Assembly: GCF_000307855.1 (NCBI RefSeq)
Contig: NZ_AJLR01000149.1
Location: 1-64,000 of the forward strand
From: Schinkia azotoformans LMG 9581
Lineage (GTDB): Bacteria; Bacillota; Bacilli; Bacillales; Bacillaceae_J
Length of the DNA stretch: 64,000 bases
Direction: 5' to 3'
The notes under the pieces were generated by a model. The model did not search any database. It saw only the letters and a program-made list of their open reading frames with translations, and had not been told where the DNA came from. Numbering within the stretch: the first letter of the stretch is position 1; each line of letters starts with the position of its first letter. The translations under genes were made by a program, and so were the position numbers. Below are positions 30,249 to 39,383 of this stretch, piece by piece.

Positions 30249-31391
30249 TTAGTCTGCAATCAACATTCTTGAGATTACTAGACGTTGAATTTCTTGTGTT
30301 CCTTCATAAATTTGCGTAATTTTGGCGTCACGCATAAAGCGTTCTACCGGATATTCCTTTGTATAGCCGTAGCCTCCGAACACTTGAACAGCATCAGTTG
30401 TCACTTTCATTGCCGTGTCACCCGCCATTAACTTCGCCATTGCCGATGCTTGACCGTATGGTAGGCCTTCTGACTCTTTCCATGCTGCTTGATAGGTTAA
30501 TAGTCTTGAAGCTTCAATCGCTGTTGCCATATCTGCTAGTTTAAAGCCGATTCCTTGCTGCAGGGCGATTGGCTTGCCGAACTGCTTGCGGTCTTTTGCA
30601 TACGCAACTGCTGCATCTAAGGCCCCTTGCGCGATTCCAACAGCTTGAGCTGCGATTCCATTGCGGCCGCCGTCTAAAGTCATCATGGCAATTTTAAAGC
30701 CGTCGCCTTCTTTTCCAAGAAGATTTTCCATTGGAACACGGCAGTCTTCGAAAATAATTTCAGTTGTAGGTGAGGAACGAATACCCAGTTTATTTTCTTT
30801 TTTACCTACAGAGAAGCCTGGGAAGTCTTTTTCAACAATAAACGCACTGACGCCTTTTGTTTTTTGTTCCGGATCTGTTACCGCGAACACAACATATGTG
30901 TCAGCGACCCCGCCATTGGTAATGAAGATTTTCGATCCATTTAAAATATACTCATCGCCCACGAGCTTCGCAGTTGTTTTCATGCCGCCTGCATCAGAGC
31001 CCGCACCTGGTTCGGTTAAACCGTAGGCACCGATTTTCTTGCCTTCCGCCATTGGGCGCAAATATTTTTGTTTTTGCTCTTCTGAACCGAATTTGAAAAT
31101 CGGCCAGCCTGCTAATGAAACATGTGCTGACAACGTTACCCCTGTTGATGCACAAACGCGGGAAAGCTCTTCAACCGCAATTACATAGGCTAAATAATCG
31201 AAGCCGCTGCCGCCATACTCCTCCGGCCATGGAATCCCTGTAAGACCTAATTCCGCCATTTGGTCGAAGATTTCGCGATCAAAACGTGCTTCCTCGTCGC
31301 GCTCAGCCGCTGTTGGAGCGACCACCTCATTTGCAAATTCACGAATCATTTTGCGGAGCATTTCATGTTCTTCTGATAATTGGAAATTCAT
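30249..31391 (-). CDS. acdA: Acyl-CoA dehydrogenase (AcdA/FadE type)
   Basis: This 380-residue flavoenzyme introduces the alpha-beta double bond into acyl-CoA. Motifs are ACD signature 1 [13 protein letters not shown], the FAD segment [17 protein letters not shown] and signature 2 with [34 protein letters not shown] in which the catalytic Glu lies near the C-terminus. AGGGGGAC precedes the ATG. It corresponds in position to B. subtilis acdA next to rpoE, but a TetR gene and icmF intervene here. About 65% identical by eye to the dehydrogenase upstream, suggesting an old duplication; acyl chain specificity is unknown. Confidence 0.93.
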   Translation of the reverse strand: MNFQLSEEHEMLRKMIREFANEVVAPTAAERDEEARFDREIFDQMAELGLTGIPWPEEYGGSGFDYLAYVIAVEELSRVCASTGVTLSAHVSLAGWPIFKFGSEEQKQKYLRPMAEGKKIGAYGLTEPGAGSDAGGMKTTAKLVGDEYILNGSKIFITNGGVADTYVVFAVTDPEQKTKGVSAFIVEKDFPGFSVGKKENKLGIRSSPTTEIIFEDCRVPMENLLGKEGDGFKIAMMTLDGGRNGIAAQAVGIAQGALDAAVAYAKDRKQFGKPIALQQGIGFKLADMATAIEASRLLTYQAAWKESEGLPYGQASAMAKLMAGDTAMKVTTDAVQVFGGYGYTKEYPVERFMRDAKITQIYEGTQEIQRLVISRMLIAD

Positions 31392-31480
31392 TTTTACGTC
31401 CCCCTAGACAATTTTTTATTGGAATTAAATAGTTGATAGTGATTTTTTTGAAAAAATAAATCAGAGATGCGCATCGAATT

Positions 31481-31500
31481 TCGACTGAGGGCTCAGTCGA
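31481..31500. promoter_or_regulatory. Palindrome upstream of acdA
   Basis: TCGACTGAG and CTCAGTCGA are perfect 9-base arms around GG, about 90 bases before acdA. It shares TCGACTGA with the reverse strand of the fadF operator region near 37.48 kb. It may be a regulator site or a processing hairpin; there is no T-run. Confidence 0.45.
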
Positions 31501-31584
31501 TTAATGTGCTGAATTAATGTAAAAATATTCATTTTGCAAATAACCCCTATTTGTAGTCTTTGATCTTATGCTCGAAAAACTAAG

Positions 31585-32727
31585 TTAATCTGCAATTAAT
31601 TTTCGATTAATCACAATTCGCTGAATCTCGCTTGTACCTTCGTAAATCTCGCAAATCTTCGCATCGCGGAAATAGCGCTCAACAGGATATTCCTTCGTAT
31701 AGCCGTAGCCTCCAAATACTTGAATTGCCTCTGTTGCAACTTCCATCGCCGTTCTTGATGCAAAAAGTTTCGCCATCGATGCTTCCTGCCCACACGGAAT
31801 CCCTTGCGCTTTTAAATAAGCGGCGCGATAGACTAATAGTCTCGTAGCTTCAACCGCTGTTGCCATATCGGCAAGCTTAAAACCGATTCCTTGCTGAAGG
31901 GCAATTGGTTTGCCAAATTGCTTACGATCTTTGGCATAGTTGACTGCCGCTTCTAAGGCTGCTTCAGCAATTCCAAGCGCTTGAGCCGCAATGCCGATGC
32001 GCCCATATTCGAGATTGCTCATTGCAATTTTAAAGCCTTCCCCTTCAGCGCCAAGGAGATTTTCAGCCGGCACCTTACAATCCTCAAACGTTAACTGTAC
32101 CGTTCTGGAACCGTGAAGGCCCATTTTATGTTCATTTTTACCAATAATTAAACCCGGTGTATTCTTTTCTACTATAAAAGTAGAAATGCCTTTTGTGCCT
32201 TTTTCAGCATCCGTAATGGCAAAAACAATATACGTGTCTGCCTCACCACCGTTTGTGATGAAAATTTTTGAACCGTTTAATACGTAAAAATCCCCATCTT
32301 TTACAGCACGTGTTTTAAGGCTCGCCGCATCTGAACCGGCATTAGGTTCTGTCAAGGCAAAGGCCCCTAAAAACTCACCACTAGCAAGCTTCGTAACATA
32401 CTTTTGCTTTTGCGCCTCCGTTCCAAAATAAAGAATCGGATTTGTTCCAACCGATGTATGAACAGACAAAATGACACCAATTGTTGCACTTACTTTTGAA
32501 ATTTCGTTGATGGCGATGACGTAGGATGTATAATCCATCCCGGCGCCACCGTACTCTTCTGGAATCGTGATCCCCATCAAACCAAGCTCGGCCATCTTAT
32601 TCAGTATTTCTGCTGGAAACTCATCATGCTCTTCCATTCTTTCAATAAATGGAGCAATTTCAGTTTGGGCAAAATCTCGGACCATTTTTTGCATCATTTC
32701 TTGTTCTTCAGTAAATTTTAGATCCAT
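31585..32727 (-). CDS. Acyl-CoA dehydrogenase, second copy (short-chain/butyryl type)
   Basis: This 380-residue acyl-CoA dehydrogenase has [31 protein letters not shown] and [31 protein letters not shown] with the active-site Glu. The [20 protein letters not shown] start resembles MmgC and butyryl-CoA dehydrogenases, so a short or branched substrate is likely. The ATG at 32727 has GGAGG upstream; a longer frame would encode a leader through a regulatory palindrome and is rejected. It lies between hbd and acdA. Confidence 0.92.
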   Translation of the reverse strand: MDLKFTEEQEMMQKMVRDFAQTEIAPFIERMEEHDEFPAEILNKMAELGLMGITIPEEYGGAGMDYTSYVIAINEISKVSATIGVILSVHTSVGTNPILYFGTEAQKQKYVTKLASGEFLGAFALTEPNAGSDAASLKTRAVKDGDFYVLNGSKIFITNGGEADTYIVFAITDAEKGTKGISTFIVEKNTPGLIIGKNEHKMGLHGSRTVQLTFEDCKVPAENLLGAEGEGFKIAMSNLEYGRIGIAAQALGIAEAALEAAVNYAKDRKQFGKPIALQQGIGFKLADMATAVEATRLLVYRAAYLKAQGIPCGQEASMAKLFASRTAMEVATEAIQVFGGYGYTKEYPVERYFRDAKICEIYEGTSEIQRIVINRKLIAD

Positions 32728-32787
32728 CGTATTGTCCTCCTTGGCGCCTTTTCTGATGAAAATGAATGAACAAGCATTAGTTTGAGA

Positions 32788-32801
32788 TGAGTGTGCGCTC
32801 A
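32788..32801. promoter_or_regulatory. Candidate TetR operator upstream of the second acyl-CoA dehydrogenase
   Basis: TGAGTGTGCGCTCA is flanked by A and T, making arms ATGAG/CTCAT. It matches the fadF palindrome TGAGCGAGCGTTCA at 11 of 14 positions. It lies about 60 bases before the start codon in a 197-base gap after hbd, so an internal regulated promoter is possible. Confidence 0.5.
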
Positions 32802-32924
32802 TTTTAACTATGTGGAAAAGGGGAGGAGTCTTCTTCAAAGTGCGCTTCCCCCGCCTTTTTTTACCCTAATCGTGCTTGTAAGATCATTTTGCGCAAAAGC
32901 GCCCAAAAGTCTTTTTAATTTATG

Positions 32925-33776
32925 TTATTCATATTTATAAAAGCCGCGACCTGATTTTTTACCTAACCAGCCTGCTTTTACATATTTTCGTAGTAACGGA
33001 CATGGACGATATTTGTCATCGCCGAATCCTGTGTGAAGGACTTCCATAATATACAAGCAAGTATCAAGTCCGATGAAGTCAGCCAATGTTAACGGCCCCA
33101 TTGGGTGGTTCATGCCAAGCTTCATCACTTCGTCAACTGCTTCAGGAGTTGCGACCCCTTCATAAACAGTGTAAATCGCCTCGTTGATCATCGGCATTAA
33201 CACGCGGTTGGAAACGAAGCCTGGGAAATCATTTACTTCAACCGGCACTTTATTCAACTTTTTCGTCATATCTTCGATTGCCTGATATACTTCATCCGCC
33301 GTTGCAAGGCCACGAATGATTTCAACGAGCTTCATCACAGGAACCGGATTCATAAAATGCATGCCGATTACTTTTTCTGGACGCTTTGTCACGGCCGCAA
33401 TCTCGGTAATAGGCAGTGAAGAGGTATTAGTTGCCAAAATTGTATGAGCTGGTGCAATCTCATCAAGCTGTTTGAAGATATTGCTTTTGATTTCCATATT
33501 TTCAACCGCTGCTTCAATAATGATGTCCACTTCACTAGCTGATTGGATGTCTGTTGATGGTTGCAGGCGAGCAATGATTGCAGCTTTTTCGTCGGAAGTC
33601 ATACGGTCTTTGTCAACCTGACGCTGCAGGTTTTTATCAATTATCCCCATGCCTCGATCTAAGAATTCTTGTTTTAAATCTTGTAATATTACATCGAAGC
33701 CCGCCATCGCACATACTTGTGCAATCCCAGACCCCATTTGTCCTGCCCCAATTACCATCACTTTTTGAATGCTCAT
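32925..33776 (-). CDS. hbd: 3-hydroxybutyryl-CoA dehydrogenase
   Basis: This 283-residue NAD(P)-dependent dehydrogenase acts on 3-hydroxyacyl-CoA. The Rossmann motif VIGAGQMGSGIAQVCAMAGF opens the protein; ATNTSSLPIT, GMHFMNPVPVMKLVEII (catalytic His) and DFPGFVSNRVLMPMINEA are conserved. The C-terminal domain with GMNHPMGPLTLADFIGLD completes the family length. GGGGGAATC precedes the ATG. It follows thiolase by 44 bases. No separate enoyl-CoA hydratase is in this run, so that step must come from elsewhere. Confidence 0.94.
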   Translation of the reverse strand: MSIQKVMVIGAGQMGSGIAQVCAMAGFDVILQDLKQEFLDRGMGIIDKNLQRQVDKDRMTSDEKAAIIARLQPSTDIQSASEVDIIIEAAVENMEIKSNIFKQLDEIAPAHTILATNTSSLPITEIAAVTKRPEKVIGMHFMNPVPVMKLVEIIRGLATADEVYQAIEDMTKKLNKVPVEVNDFPGFVSNRVLMPMINEAIYTVYEGVATPEAVDEVMKLGMNHPMGPLTLADFIGLDTCLYIMEVLHTGFGDDKYRPCPLLRKYVKAGWLGKKSGRGFYKYE

Positions 33777-33820
33777 GATTTGATTCCCCCAGTTTTAATT
33801 TACTTTTTATACTGCCGAAA

Positions 33821-35011
33821 CTAGTTTTGATACCCCACTTCAACCATAATGGCGTCGCCTTGGCCGCCTCCGCTGCAAATCGCTGCGATACCCAGCCCGC
33901 CTCCGCGGCGTTTTAATTCATGAATTAATGTTAGAATAATTCTTGTGCCGCTTGCGCCGATTGGATGTCCAAGGGCTACAGCACCGCCGTTTACATTTAC
34001 CTTTTCTGGATCAAGGCCAGCAATTTTTCCGCTTGTTAAAGCAACGGCGGCAAAGGCTTCGTTAATTTCAAATAGTGCGATTTCCTCCAGTGACTTCCCT
34101 GTTTTTTGTAAAAGTTCATTGATGACAAGCCCTGGCGTTTCAGGGAAACGATGTGCTTCAACAGCAATTGCGGCATGACCGACAATCGTTGCCATGATTG
34201 GCTTTCCATCTTTAAGTGCCCGTTCTTCAGACATCAGAATGAGGGCGCCGGCACCGTCGTTAACACCTGGTGCATTCCCTGCCGTTATCGTACCTTCAGG
34301 CCCAAACGCAGGTGGCAGTTTGCTTAGTTTTTCAAGGGATGTGTCCTTACGCGGACCTTCATCTGTATCAATAACCATTGGGTCACCCTTTCTTTGCGGC
34401 ACCTCAACGGCTACGATTTCATCTTTGAATTTGCCAGCCTCAATCGCAGCGATTGCCCGTTCGTGACTGCGGAATGACCATTCGTCCTGCTGCTGGCGGG
34501 TCAACCCGAATTCCTCTGCCGTGCTGTTTCCATATGTACCCATGTGCACTTTTTTAAAGGAGCAGGTTAAACCATCATGAACCATTAGATCAATAATTTT
34601 GGCATCTCCCATCCGTGCTCCAAAACGGGCTGAAGGCATGAAGTAAGGGGCGTTGCTCATTGATTCCATCCCGCCGGCAACAATTACCTCTTGGTCGCCA
34701 ACACGAATAATTTGATCTGCTAGAGTTACGCTTCTAAGTCCTGATGCACAAACTTTATTAATCGTTTCCGTCTGGACCTCCCAAGGGATGCCAGCCTCGC
34801 GGGCTGCTTGGCGTGAAGGAATTTGTCCTTGGCCCCCCTGCAGAACAGTTCCCATAATGACTTCCCCAACCTGTGATCCATCAATACCAGCACGCTCTAA
34901 CGCTTCCTTAATGGCAATACCGCCTAGCTGTGCAGCTGACAGAGAGCTTAATCCGCCTCCAAACCGCCCAAATGGTGTTCTTGCACCGCTTACAATCACT
35001 GTCCTTGTCAT
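33821..35011 (-). CDS. Acetyl-CoA C-acetyltransferase (thiolase)
   Basis: This 396-residue thiolase catalyses acetoacetyl-CoA formation or cleavage. The acylated nucleophile is Cys88 in [10 protein letters not shown], the general base His349 is in [14 protein letters not shown], and the second cysteine 379 is in AICSGGGQG. Length is typical. AGGGGGAAG precedes the ATG. Family placement next to hbd and acyl-CoA dehydrogenases suggests beta-oxidation, though the same enzyme type serves short-chain synthesis. Confidence 0.94.
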   Translation of the reverse strand: MTRTVIVSGARTPFGRFGGGLSSLSAAQLGGIAIKEALERAGIDGSQVGEVIMGTVLQGGQGQIPSRQAAREAGIPWEVQTETINKVCASGLRSVTLADQIIRVGDQEVIVAGGMESMSNAPYFMPSARFGARMGDAKIIDLMVHDGLTCSFKKVHMGTYGNSTAEEFGLTRQQQDEWSFRSHERAIAAIEAGKFKDEIVAVEVPQRKGDPMVIDTDEGPRKDTSLEKLSKLPPAFGPEGTITAGNAPGVNDGAGALILMSEERALKDGKPIMATIVGHAAIAVEAHRFPETPGLVINELLQKTGKSLEEIALFEINEAFAAVALTSGKIAGLDPEKVNVNGGAVALGHPIGASGTRIILTLIHELKRRGGGLGIAAICSGGGQGDAIMVEVGYQN

Positions 35012-35089
35012 TTGTCTTCCCCCTTTTAAAATCCGGTTTGGCGTATTCGCACCAAGAGTTTTTCAAGCAGTCATTCTGCATCACTTGAG

Positions 35090-35160
35090 GGACCAGAGGG
35101 TCTGACCCCTGGCTCCCACGCGACTCAACTGGGACAGAGTTCCCGACCCCGTGGACCACC
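35090..35160. repeat. Family B GC-rich intergenic repeat
   Basis: Contains AGAGGGTCTGACCCCTGG and GGGACAGAGTTCCCGACCCC followed by GTGGACC. It begins about three bases after the fadF stop codon. Confidence 0.75.
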
Positions 35161-35161
35161 T

Positions 35162-37267
35162 CTATTGCACTATCGCCTCTTCCTTCCGATAAACTGCCAT
35201 CTCTAGTAATTCAGCCACATCGTATGTTTTAACTTTGTCTTCCACTTCCTTCGCTTTCGTGCCATCACTTAGCATCGTTAAACAATATGGACAGCCACTT
35301 GAAATGACCGATGGATTCACTTCAAGCGCTTGCTCTGTGCGTGTTACGTTAATGCGGTCGCCAACATGTTCTTCCATCCACATTAATCCACCGCCCGCAC
35401 CACAGCACATCGCAGTATCACGGCTGCGTTCCATTTCAATAAGGTTGACACCAGGAATCGCTTTTAAAATTTCACGAGGTTGATCATAAATTTCGTTGTA
35501 ACGGCCAAGATAGCAGGAATCATGGAACGTGATCGTTTCATCCAATTCATATTTAGGCTGCAGACGACCTTCCTTCAACAGCTGCGCCAACACCTCGGTA
35601 TGGTGATAAACTTCGACTTCGAGTCCAAAGTCAATGTATTCATTTTTCAATGTATTGTATGCATGCGGATCGATCGTTACGATTTTTTTCGCACCGCTCT
35701 TTTCAATTTCAGCAATGTTTCCGCCCGCTAGTTCTTGGAATAAAAACTCATTTCCAAGGCGGCGCGGTGTATCCCCAGAGTTCTTTTCTTTATTTCCCAA
35801 AATCGCGAACGAAACGCCTGCTTCATTCATTAATTTTGCAAATGATAAAGCAATTTTTTGGCTGCGGTTATCATAGGAACCCATGGAGCCAACCCAGAAT
35901 AAATATTCAAACTCTTCGCCGGCTTTTTGCATTTCTTTTACAGTCTTTATCACAACATCGTCACGAAGATCACGCCAGTTTTCACGCTCTTTACGGTTGA
36001 TCCCCCAAGGGTTGCCTTGACGTTCAATATTTTGCATAGCCCTTTGCGCGTCAGGATTCACTTTACCTTCTGTTAAAACAAGGTAACGGCGCAGGTCGAT
36101 AATTTTTTCAACATGTTCATTCATAACCGGACATTGGTCCTCACAGTTACGGCATGTTGTACAGGCCCAAATCTCCTCTTCCATGATCACATCACCGATT
36201 AAACTTTTATCATAAGTAGCTAGGGCTGCAGCAGATTCGCTTGCTCCTTGACCGGAAGCCTGCATGGCCAACTGGTTTCCAACCGTATTGGAAAAGGCAA
36301 AGGTCGGTACCCATGGAGCCCTTGACGTGATCGCTGCTCCTTTTTCTGTAAGGTGATCACGCATTTTAACAATCAAATCCATTGGCGACAGCAACTTTCC
36401 TGTTGCCGTTGCCGGACACATGCTTGTACAACGACCACACTCTACACATGCGTAAAAGTCAATCATCTGGTGCTGCGTGAAGTCCTCTATTTTTCCAACC
36501 CCAAAGGACTCTTGTGTTTCATCTTCAAAATTAATTGGTCTAAGCTTACCGGGAGCGTCTAATCTATTGAAAAAGACGTTGAGCGGCCCAGCAATCAAGT
36601 GGGCATGCTTAGACTGTGGAACGTAAACAAGGAAAGTTAATAGCACTAATAAATGAATCCACCAAGCGATATAAAAAATCGTCACTGCAACCGGTTTACT
36701 TAAGCCAGCAAAAATTGTAGCGATCGCACCTGCCACCGGTTCGCTCAACGACGGATCATGACCGTGCCAAATGAGGCCCATTCCATTACCAAGTAAAACC
36801 GAAAGCATTAAAGAACCAATAAAAATAAGAACCAAACCCGCTTTGAGCCCCCGCTTAAGACGAGCGAGCTTCTCAATATAGCGGCGATAAAAAGCAAAAA
36901 GAACAGCCACCAAAATCATCAGCGTTACAATTTCTTGAAAAAAAGTAAATGCCGGATACAACGGTCCAAATGGCAGATGCGACCCAGGCACTAGCCCCTT
37001 CCAAATAAAATCAATCGCACCAAATTGGACAAGCAAGAAGCCGTAAAACATCATGACATGCATAATTCCACTTTTCTTATCCTTCATAAGCTTCTTTTGT
37101 CCGAACACCATAACCCAAATCTTGTCAAAGCGCTCTTTATACTTACGGTCAAACTCTACTTTTTTACCCAGTTTGATGTATTCATGTCTTGTTTTCAGGA
37201 GGTAAGAAAATAGATAAATGCCGTATGCAGATACTAACAGAAATGCAATCCAGTTGACTAACAGCAT
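35162..37267 (-). CDS. fadF: FadF-type heterodisulfide reductase-related iron-sulfur oxidoreductase
   Basis: This 701-residue membrane-bound protein is thought to pass electrons from ETF, reduced by acyl-CoA dehydrogenases, to the quinone pool. It has an N-terminal NarI-like membrane domain of about six helices (1-250), two 4Fe-4S motifs (CVECGRCTSMCP near 290 and CTTCRNCEDQCP near 385), and two CCG domains (AMCCGAGGG and the later SGCPYC). The start is the ATG at 37267 with AAAGGAGAG upstream; the longer frame runs into a family B repeat. It equals B. subtilis ywjF. It heads the run and its promoter carries a TetR-like operator. Confidence 0.93.
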   Translation of the reverse strand: MLLVNWIAFLLVSAYGIYLFSYLLKTRHEYIKLGKKVEFDRKYKERFDKIWVMVFGQKKLMKDKKSGIMHVMMFYGFLLVQFGAIDFIWKGLVPGSHLPFGPLYPAFTFFQEIVTLMILVAVLFAFYRRYIEKLARLKRGLKAGLVLIFIGSLMLSVLLGNGMGLIWHGHDPSLSEPVAGAIATIFAGLSKPVAVTIFYIAWWIHLLVLLTFLVYVPQSKHAHLIAGPLNVFFNRLDAPGKLRPINFEDETQESFGVGKIEDFTQHQMIDFYACVECGRCTSMCPATATGKLLSPMDLIVKMRDHLTEKGAAITSRAPWVPTFAFSNTVGNQLAMQASGQGASESAAALATYDKSLIGDVIMEEEIWACTTCRNCEDQCPVMNEHVEKIIDLRRYLVLTEGKVNPDAQRAMQNIERQGNPWGINRKERENWRDLRDDVVIKTVKEMQKAGEEFEYLFWVGSMGSYDNRSQKIALSFAKLMNEAGVSFAILGNKEKNSGDTPRRLGNEFLFQELAGGNIAEIEKSGAKKIVTIDPHAYNTLKNEYIDFGLEVEVYHHTEVLAQLLKEGRLQPKYELDETITFHDSCYLGRYNEIYDQPREILKAIPGVNLIEMERSRDTAMCCGAGGGLMWMEEHVGDRINVTRTEQALEVNPSVISSGCPYCLTMLSDGTKAKEVEDKVKTYDVAELLEMAVYRKEEAIVQ

Positions 37268-37315
37268 AAAATAGTCTCTCCTTTTGTGATAAATTGTGGG
37301 TTGAATTAAGGTCGT

Positions 37316-37410
37316 AGTGTGGGACATGGGGTCAGACCCCATGGTCCAACCCCAGCAAATCAGTTGCTCGCTTTTTGTGCCGCAGAACCCGACCCTCTGT
37401 CTCACTCCTT
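37316..37410. repeat. Family B GC-rich intergenic repeat
   Basis: GGGACATGGGGTCAGACCCC and ATGGTCC form a palindromic head; further on GCAGAACCCGACCCTCTG ends the unit. It lies in the fadF leader between promoter and start codon, so it should be transcribed as part of the fadF leader. Confidence 0.7.
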
Positions 37411-37452
37411 GTCCCGCTTTAATTTTTCAAAGGATATAAATTTTCTGAATTC

Positions 37453-37489
37453 ATTATATCATAAATATTGTAAATTGAGCGAGCGTTCA
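37453..37489 (-). promoter_or_regulatory. fadF promoter with overlapping palindromic operator
   Basis: The reverse strand has TGATATAAT, a perfect extended -10. Seventeen bases upstream, the -35 position is occupied by the palindrome TGAGCGAGCGTTCA (37476-37489, shown on the forward strand). The same palindrome type is at 32788-32801. Occupancy would block RNA polymerase. TetR-family binding is inferred. Confidence 0.65.
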
Positions 37490-37582
37490 GTCGACATTTT
37501 TTTAAAAAAATTTTTTCTTAACTATATGTTAAGTTGTACATACTACCTAATAGAAATTAATATGATTGAGGAGTCCAAATTA

Positions 37583-38779
37583 ATGACTGTAATATTAATT
37601 TTATTGTTAATTTTTATAGCTTGGCTTGCCATTGACTTTTTCTTCGGCCGTTTGAAGCATCTTAATTCCGTTTCAAAACGAAACTACCCGCTCAGGCATG
37701 CCCATTGGCAATTGTTCACTGATGGACAAGAACTTTATAATCATTTGTTTGAGGATATTTCAAATGCAAAGCACCACGTTCATATTTTATTTTATATCGT
37801 TAAAAATGATTTGATCAGCAATGACTTTTTGAATTTATTAAAAAAGAAAGCGGAGGAAGGAGTCAAAGTTCGCCTTCTATTGGACCGGGTTGGCTCCTAT
37901 AGAATTTCAAGGAAAGAGGTTCGCCAATTACGGGAAAGCGGCGTACATTTTTCATTTAGTAATAAGCCGAGGTTTCCTTTCATTTTTTATACTTTAAACT
38001 ATCGCAATCATCGTAAAATCACGGTCATTGACGGAAATATCGGTTATTTTGGCGGCTTTAATATTGGAAAGGAATATTTAGGACATGACCCGTACCTTGG
38101 ATATTGGCAGGATTTCCATTTGAAAATACACGGTGACGGTGTTCAAGATCTTCAATCCGAGTTTATGTCGGATTGGGGAAAAGCAACGAATGAACACTTA
38201 CACGGTGAATCTGTATATTTCCCGAAATTGGAGCAAGGCCCTTTGCCATTGCGGTTCCTCCCAACAGACGGCGCCTTTATTAAAGATTTATTAATTGATC
38301 TGATAAAAAATTCAAAGTCTGAAATCTTAATTGGCACCCCTTATTTCATCCCCGGGTATGAAATGCTGCAAGTAATATTGGCGGCAAGAAAGCGTGGGGT
38401 TAATGTAAAAATACTTGTGCCTTATAAGGCGGATCATCCTTTTGTAAAAGAAGCAGCATTCCCCTATTTTAAGGTAATGTTGAAAGCCGGCTGTCAAATT
38501 TATCGCTACACGAATGGCTTTTATCACGGAAAAATTATTTTGATTGATAATGAGCTTTGTGATTTTGGTACTGCCAACTTTGATAAGCGCAGCTTTTTTA
38601 TTAATGATGAACTAAATTGCTTCATTCGTGACCCGGCCTTTATTGAAAAAATACGAAGTGAATTTTTGATAGACGTCTTCCATCGTTCTGAAAAATTGAC
38701 GACTAAGAAATATGAAAAACGCCCGTTTTTACAGCGAGGCAAGGAGTTTTTTTCATCATTGATTTCGGATTTGTTGTAA
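37583..38779 (+). CDS. clsB: Cardiolipin synthase-like phospholipase D protein (ClsB/YwjE)
   Basis: This 398-residue membrane protein has one N-terminal transmembrane helix (1-20) and two PLD domains with HKD motifs: NHRKITVIDGN near 142-152, followed by IGYFGGFNIG, and YHGKIILIDNELCDFGTANFD near 313. It should condense two phosphatidylglycerols into cardiolipin. Length equals B. subtilis YwjE. The start is ATG with GAGGAG nine bases upstream; earlier in-frame starts lie in the repeat-containing leader. It is divergent from fadF, as ywjE is from ywjF. A family A repeat begins three bases after the stop. Confidence 0.9.
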   Translation: MTVILILLLIFIAWLAIDFFFGRLKHLNSVSKRNYPLRHAHWQLFTDGQELYNHLFEDISNAKHHVHILFYIVKNDLISNDFLNLLKKKAEEGVKVRLLLDRVGSYRISRKEVRQLRESGVHFSFSNKPRFPFIFYTLNYRNHRKITVIDGNIGYFGGFNIGKEYLGHDPYLGYWQDFHLKIHGDGVQDLQSEFMSDWGKATNEHLHGESVYFPKLEQGPLPLRFLPTDGAFIKDLLIDLIKNSKSEILIGTPYFIPGYEMLQVILAARKRGVNVKILVPYKADHPFVKEAAFPYFKVMLKAGCQIYRYTNGFYHGKIILIDNELCDFGTANFDKRSFFINDELNCFIRDPAFIEKIRSEFLIDVFHRSEKLTTKKYEKRPFLQRGKEFFSSLISDLL

Positions 38780-38782
38780 TTA

Positions 38783-38886
38783 GAAAAGCGGAAGCACCCG
38801 TTTAGCGACGAAAAAACTGGAGCTCGTCGACTTATCGTAGGGAGGCGGGTGAAGTTTTTCTAGTCGCTAGGTGCTGGAGCTGGACA
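38783..38886 (+). repeat. Family A repeat, medium form
   Basis: Runs from GAAAAGCGGAAGCACCC to GCTGGAGCTGGACA. GCACCC-GTTT-AGCGAC pairs with GTCGCT-AGGTGC. The inner arm present in the full copies is missing. It begins three bases after the clsB stop and has the gene's orientation. Confidence 0.9.
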
Positions 38887-38910
38887 ACGATGCACAAAAT
38901 AATATGAGCT

Positions 38911-39285
38911 TTAATTTTTTTCAAGCAAAAATTCATATAGCACAATCGCATGATTATGAAGCTGATCCTTCGCAGCATACAACAAAGTAACCGGCTCTTC
39001 CATTACCTTTTGTTTTAAAATGTCGACCTGCTCTTTATGTAGTGGGTCTTCCTTCAATTCTTTCAGGTAATTTTTCCGGAATTGTGGAAAAAGCTCGGGA
39101 TCATGGCAAAACCATTTTCGCAGCTCTGGACTTGGAGCAATTTCCTTCATCCATAAATCAACTTTTGCCACTTCCTTTTTGATGCCCCTTGGCCATAGCC
39201 TGTCAATTAGCACCCGAAATCCATCGTCTGAATCAGGTGTTTCGTAAATTCTTTTCATTTTAAAATTTTGTTTCAAAATAAGCAA
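38911..39285 (-). CDS. DUF488 (YeaO-like) family protein
   Basis: This roughly 124-residue cytoplasmic protein has the family's conserved RVLIDRLWPRGIKKE, DLWMKEIAPSPELRKWF and LLYAAKDQLHNHAIVLYEFL segments. The biochemical role of DUF488 proteins is not established. The start codon is uncertain: TTG at 39285 lies only three bases after AAGGAG, a second TTG three codons later has twelve-base spacing, and an ATG ten codons in has none. It has argS upstream on the same strand but behind a terminator, so it is probably a separate unit. Confidence 0.8.
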   Translation of the reverse strand: MLILKQNFKMKRIYETPDSDDGFRVLIDRLWPRGIKKEVAKVDLWMKEIAPSPELRKWFCHDPELFPQFRKNYLKELKEDPLHKEQVDILKQKVMEEPVTLLYAAKDQLHNHAIVLYEFLLEKN

Positions 39286-39330
39286 TTACTCCTTACTTGT
39301 TTGTTTTTACTCCCCACTTTATTTTTGCAA

Positions 39331-39369
39331 AAAACCCTCAGGCCATGAATGATCCGTGATCCGAGGGTT
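39331..39369 (-). terminator. Terminator after argS
   Basis: AACCCTC pairs with GAGGGTT across a 22-base loop, followed by TTTTGC on the reverse strand, 15 bases after the argS stop. Confidence 0.75.
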
Positions 39370-39383
39370 CAAACATACATATA

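Noticed and set aside
37319-37582. 88-residue N-terminal extension of clsB
   Set aside because: It translates a family B repeat and the divergent control region; the start at 37583 has a ribosome site and gives the B. subtilis length.
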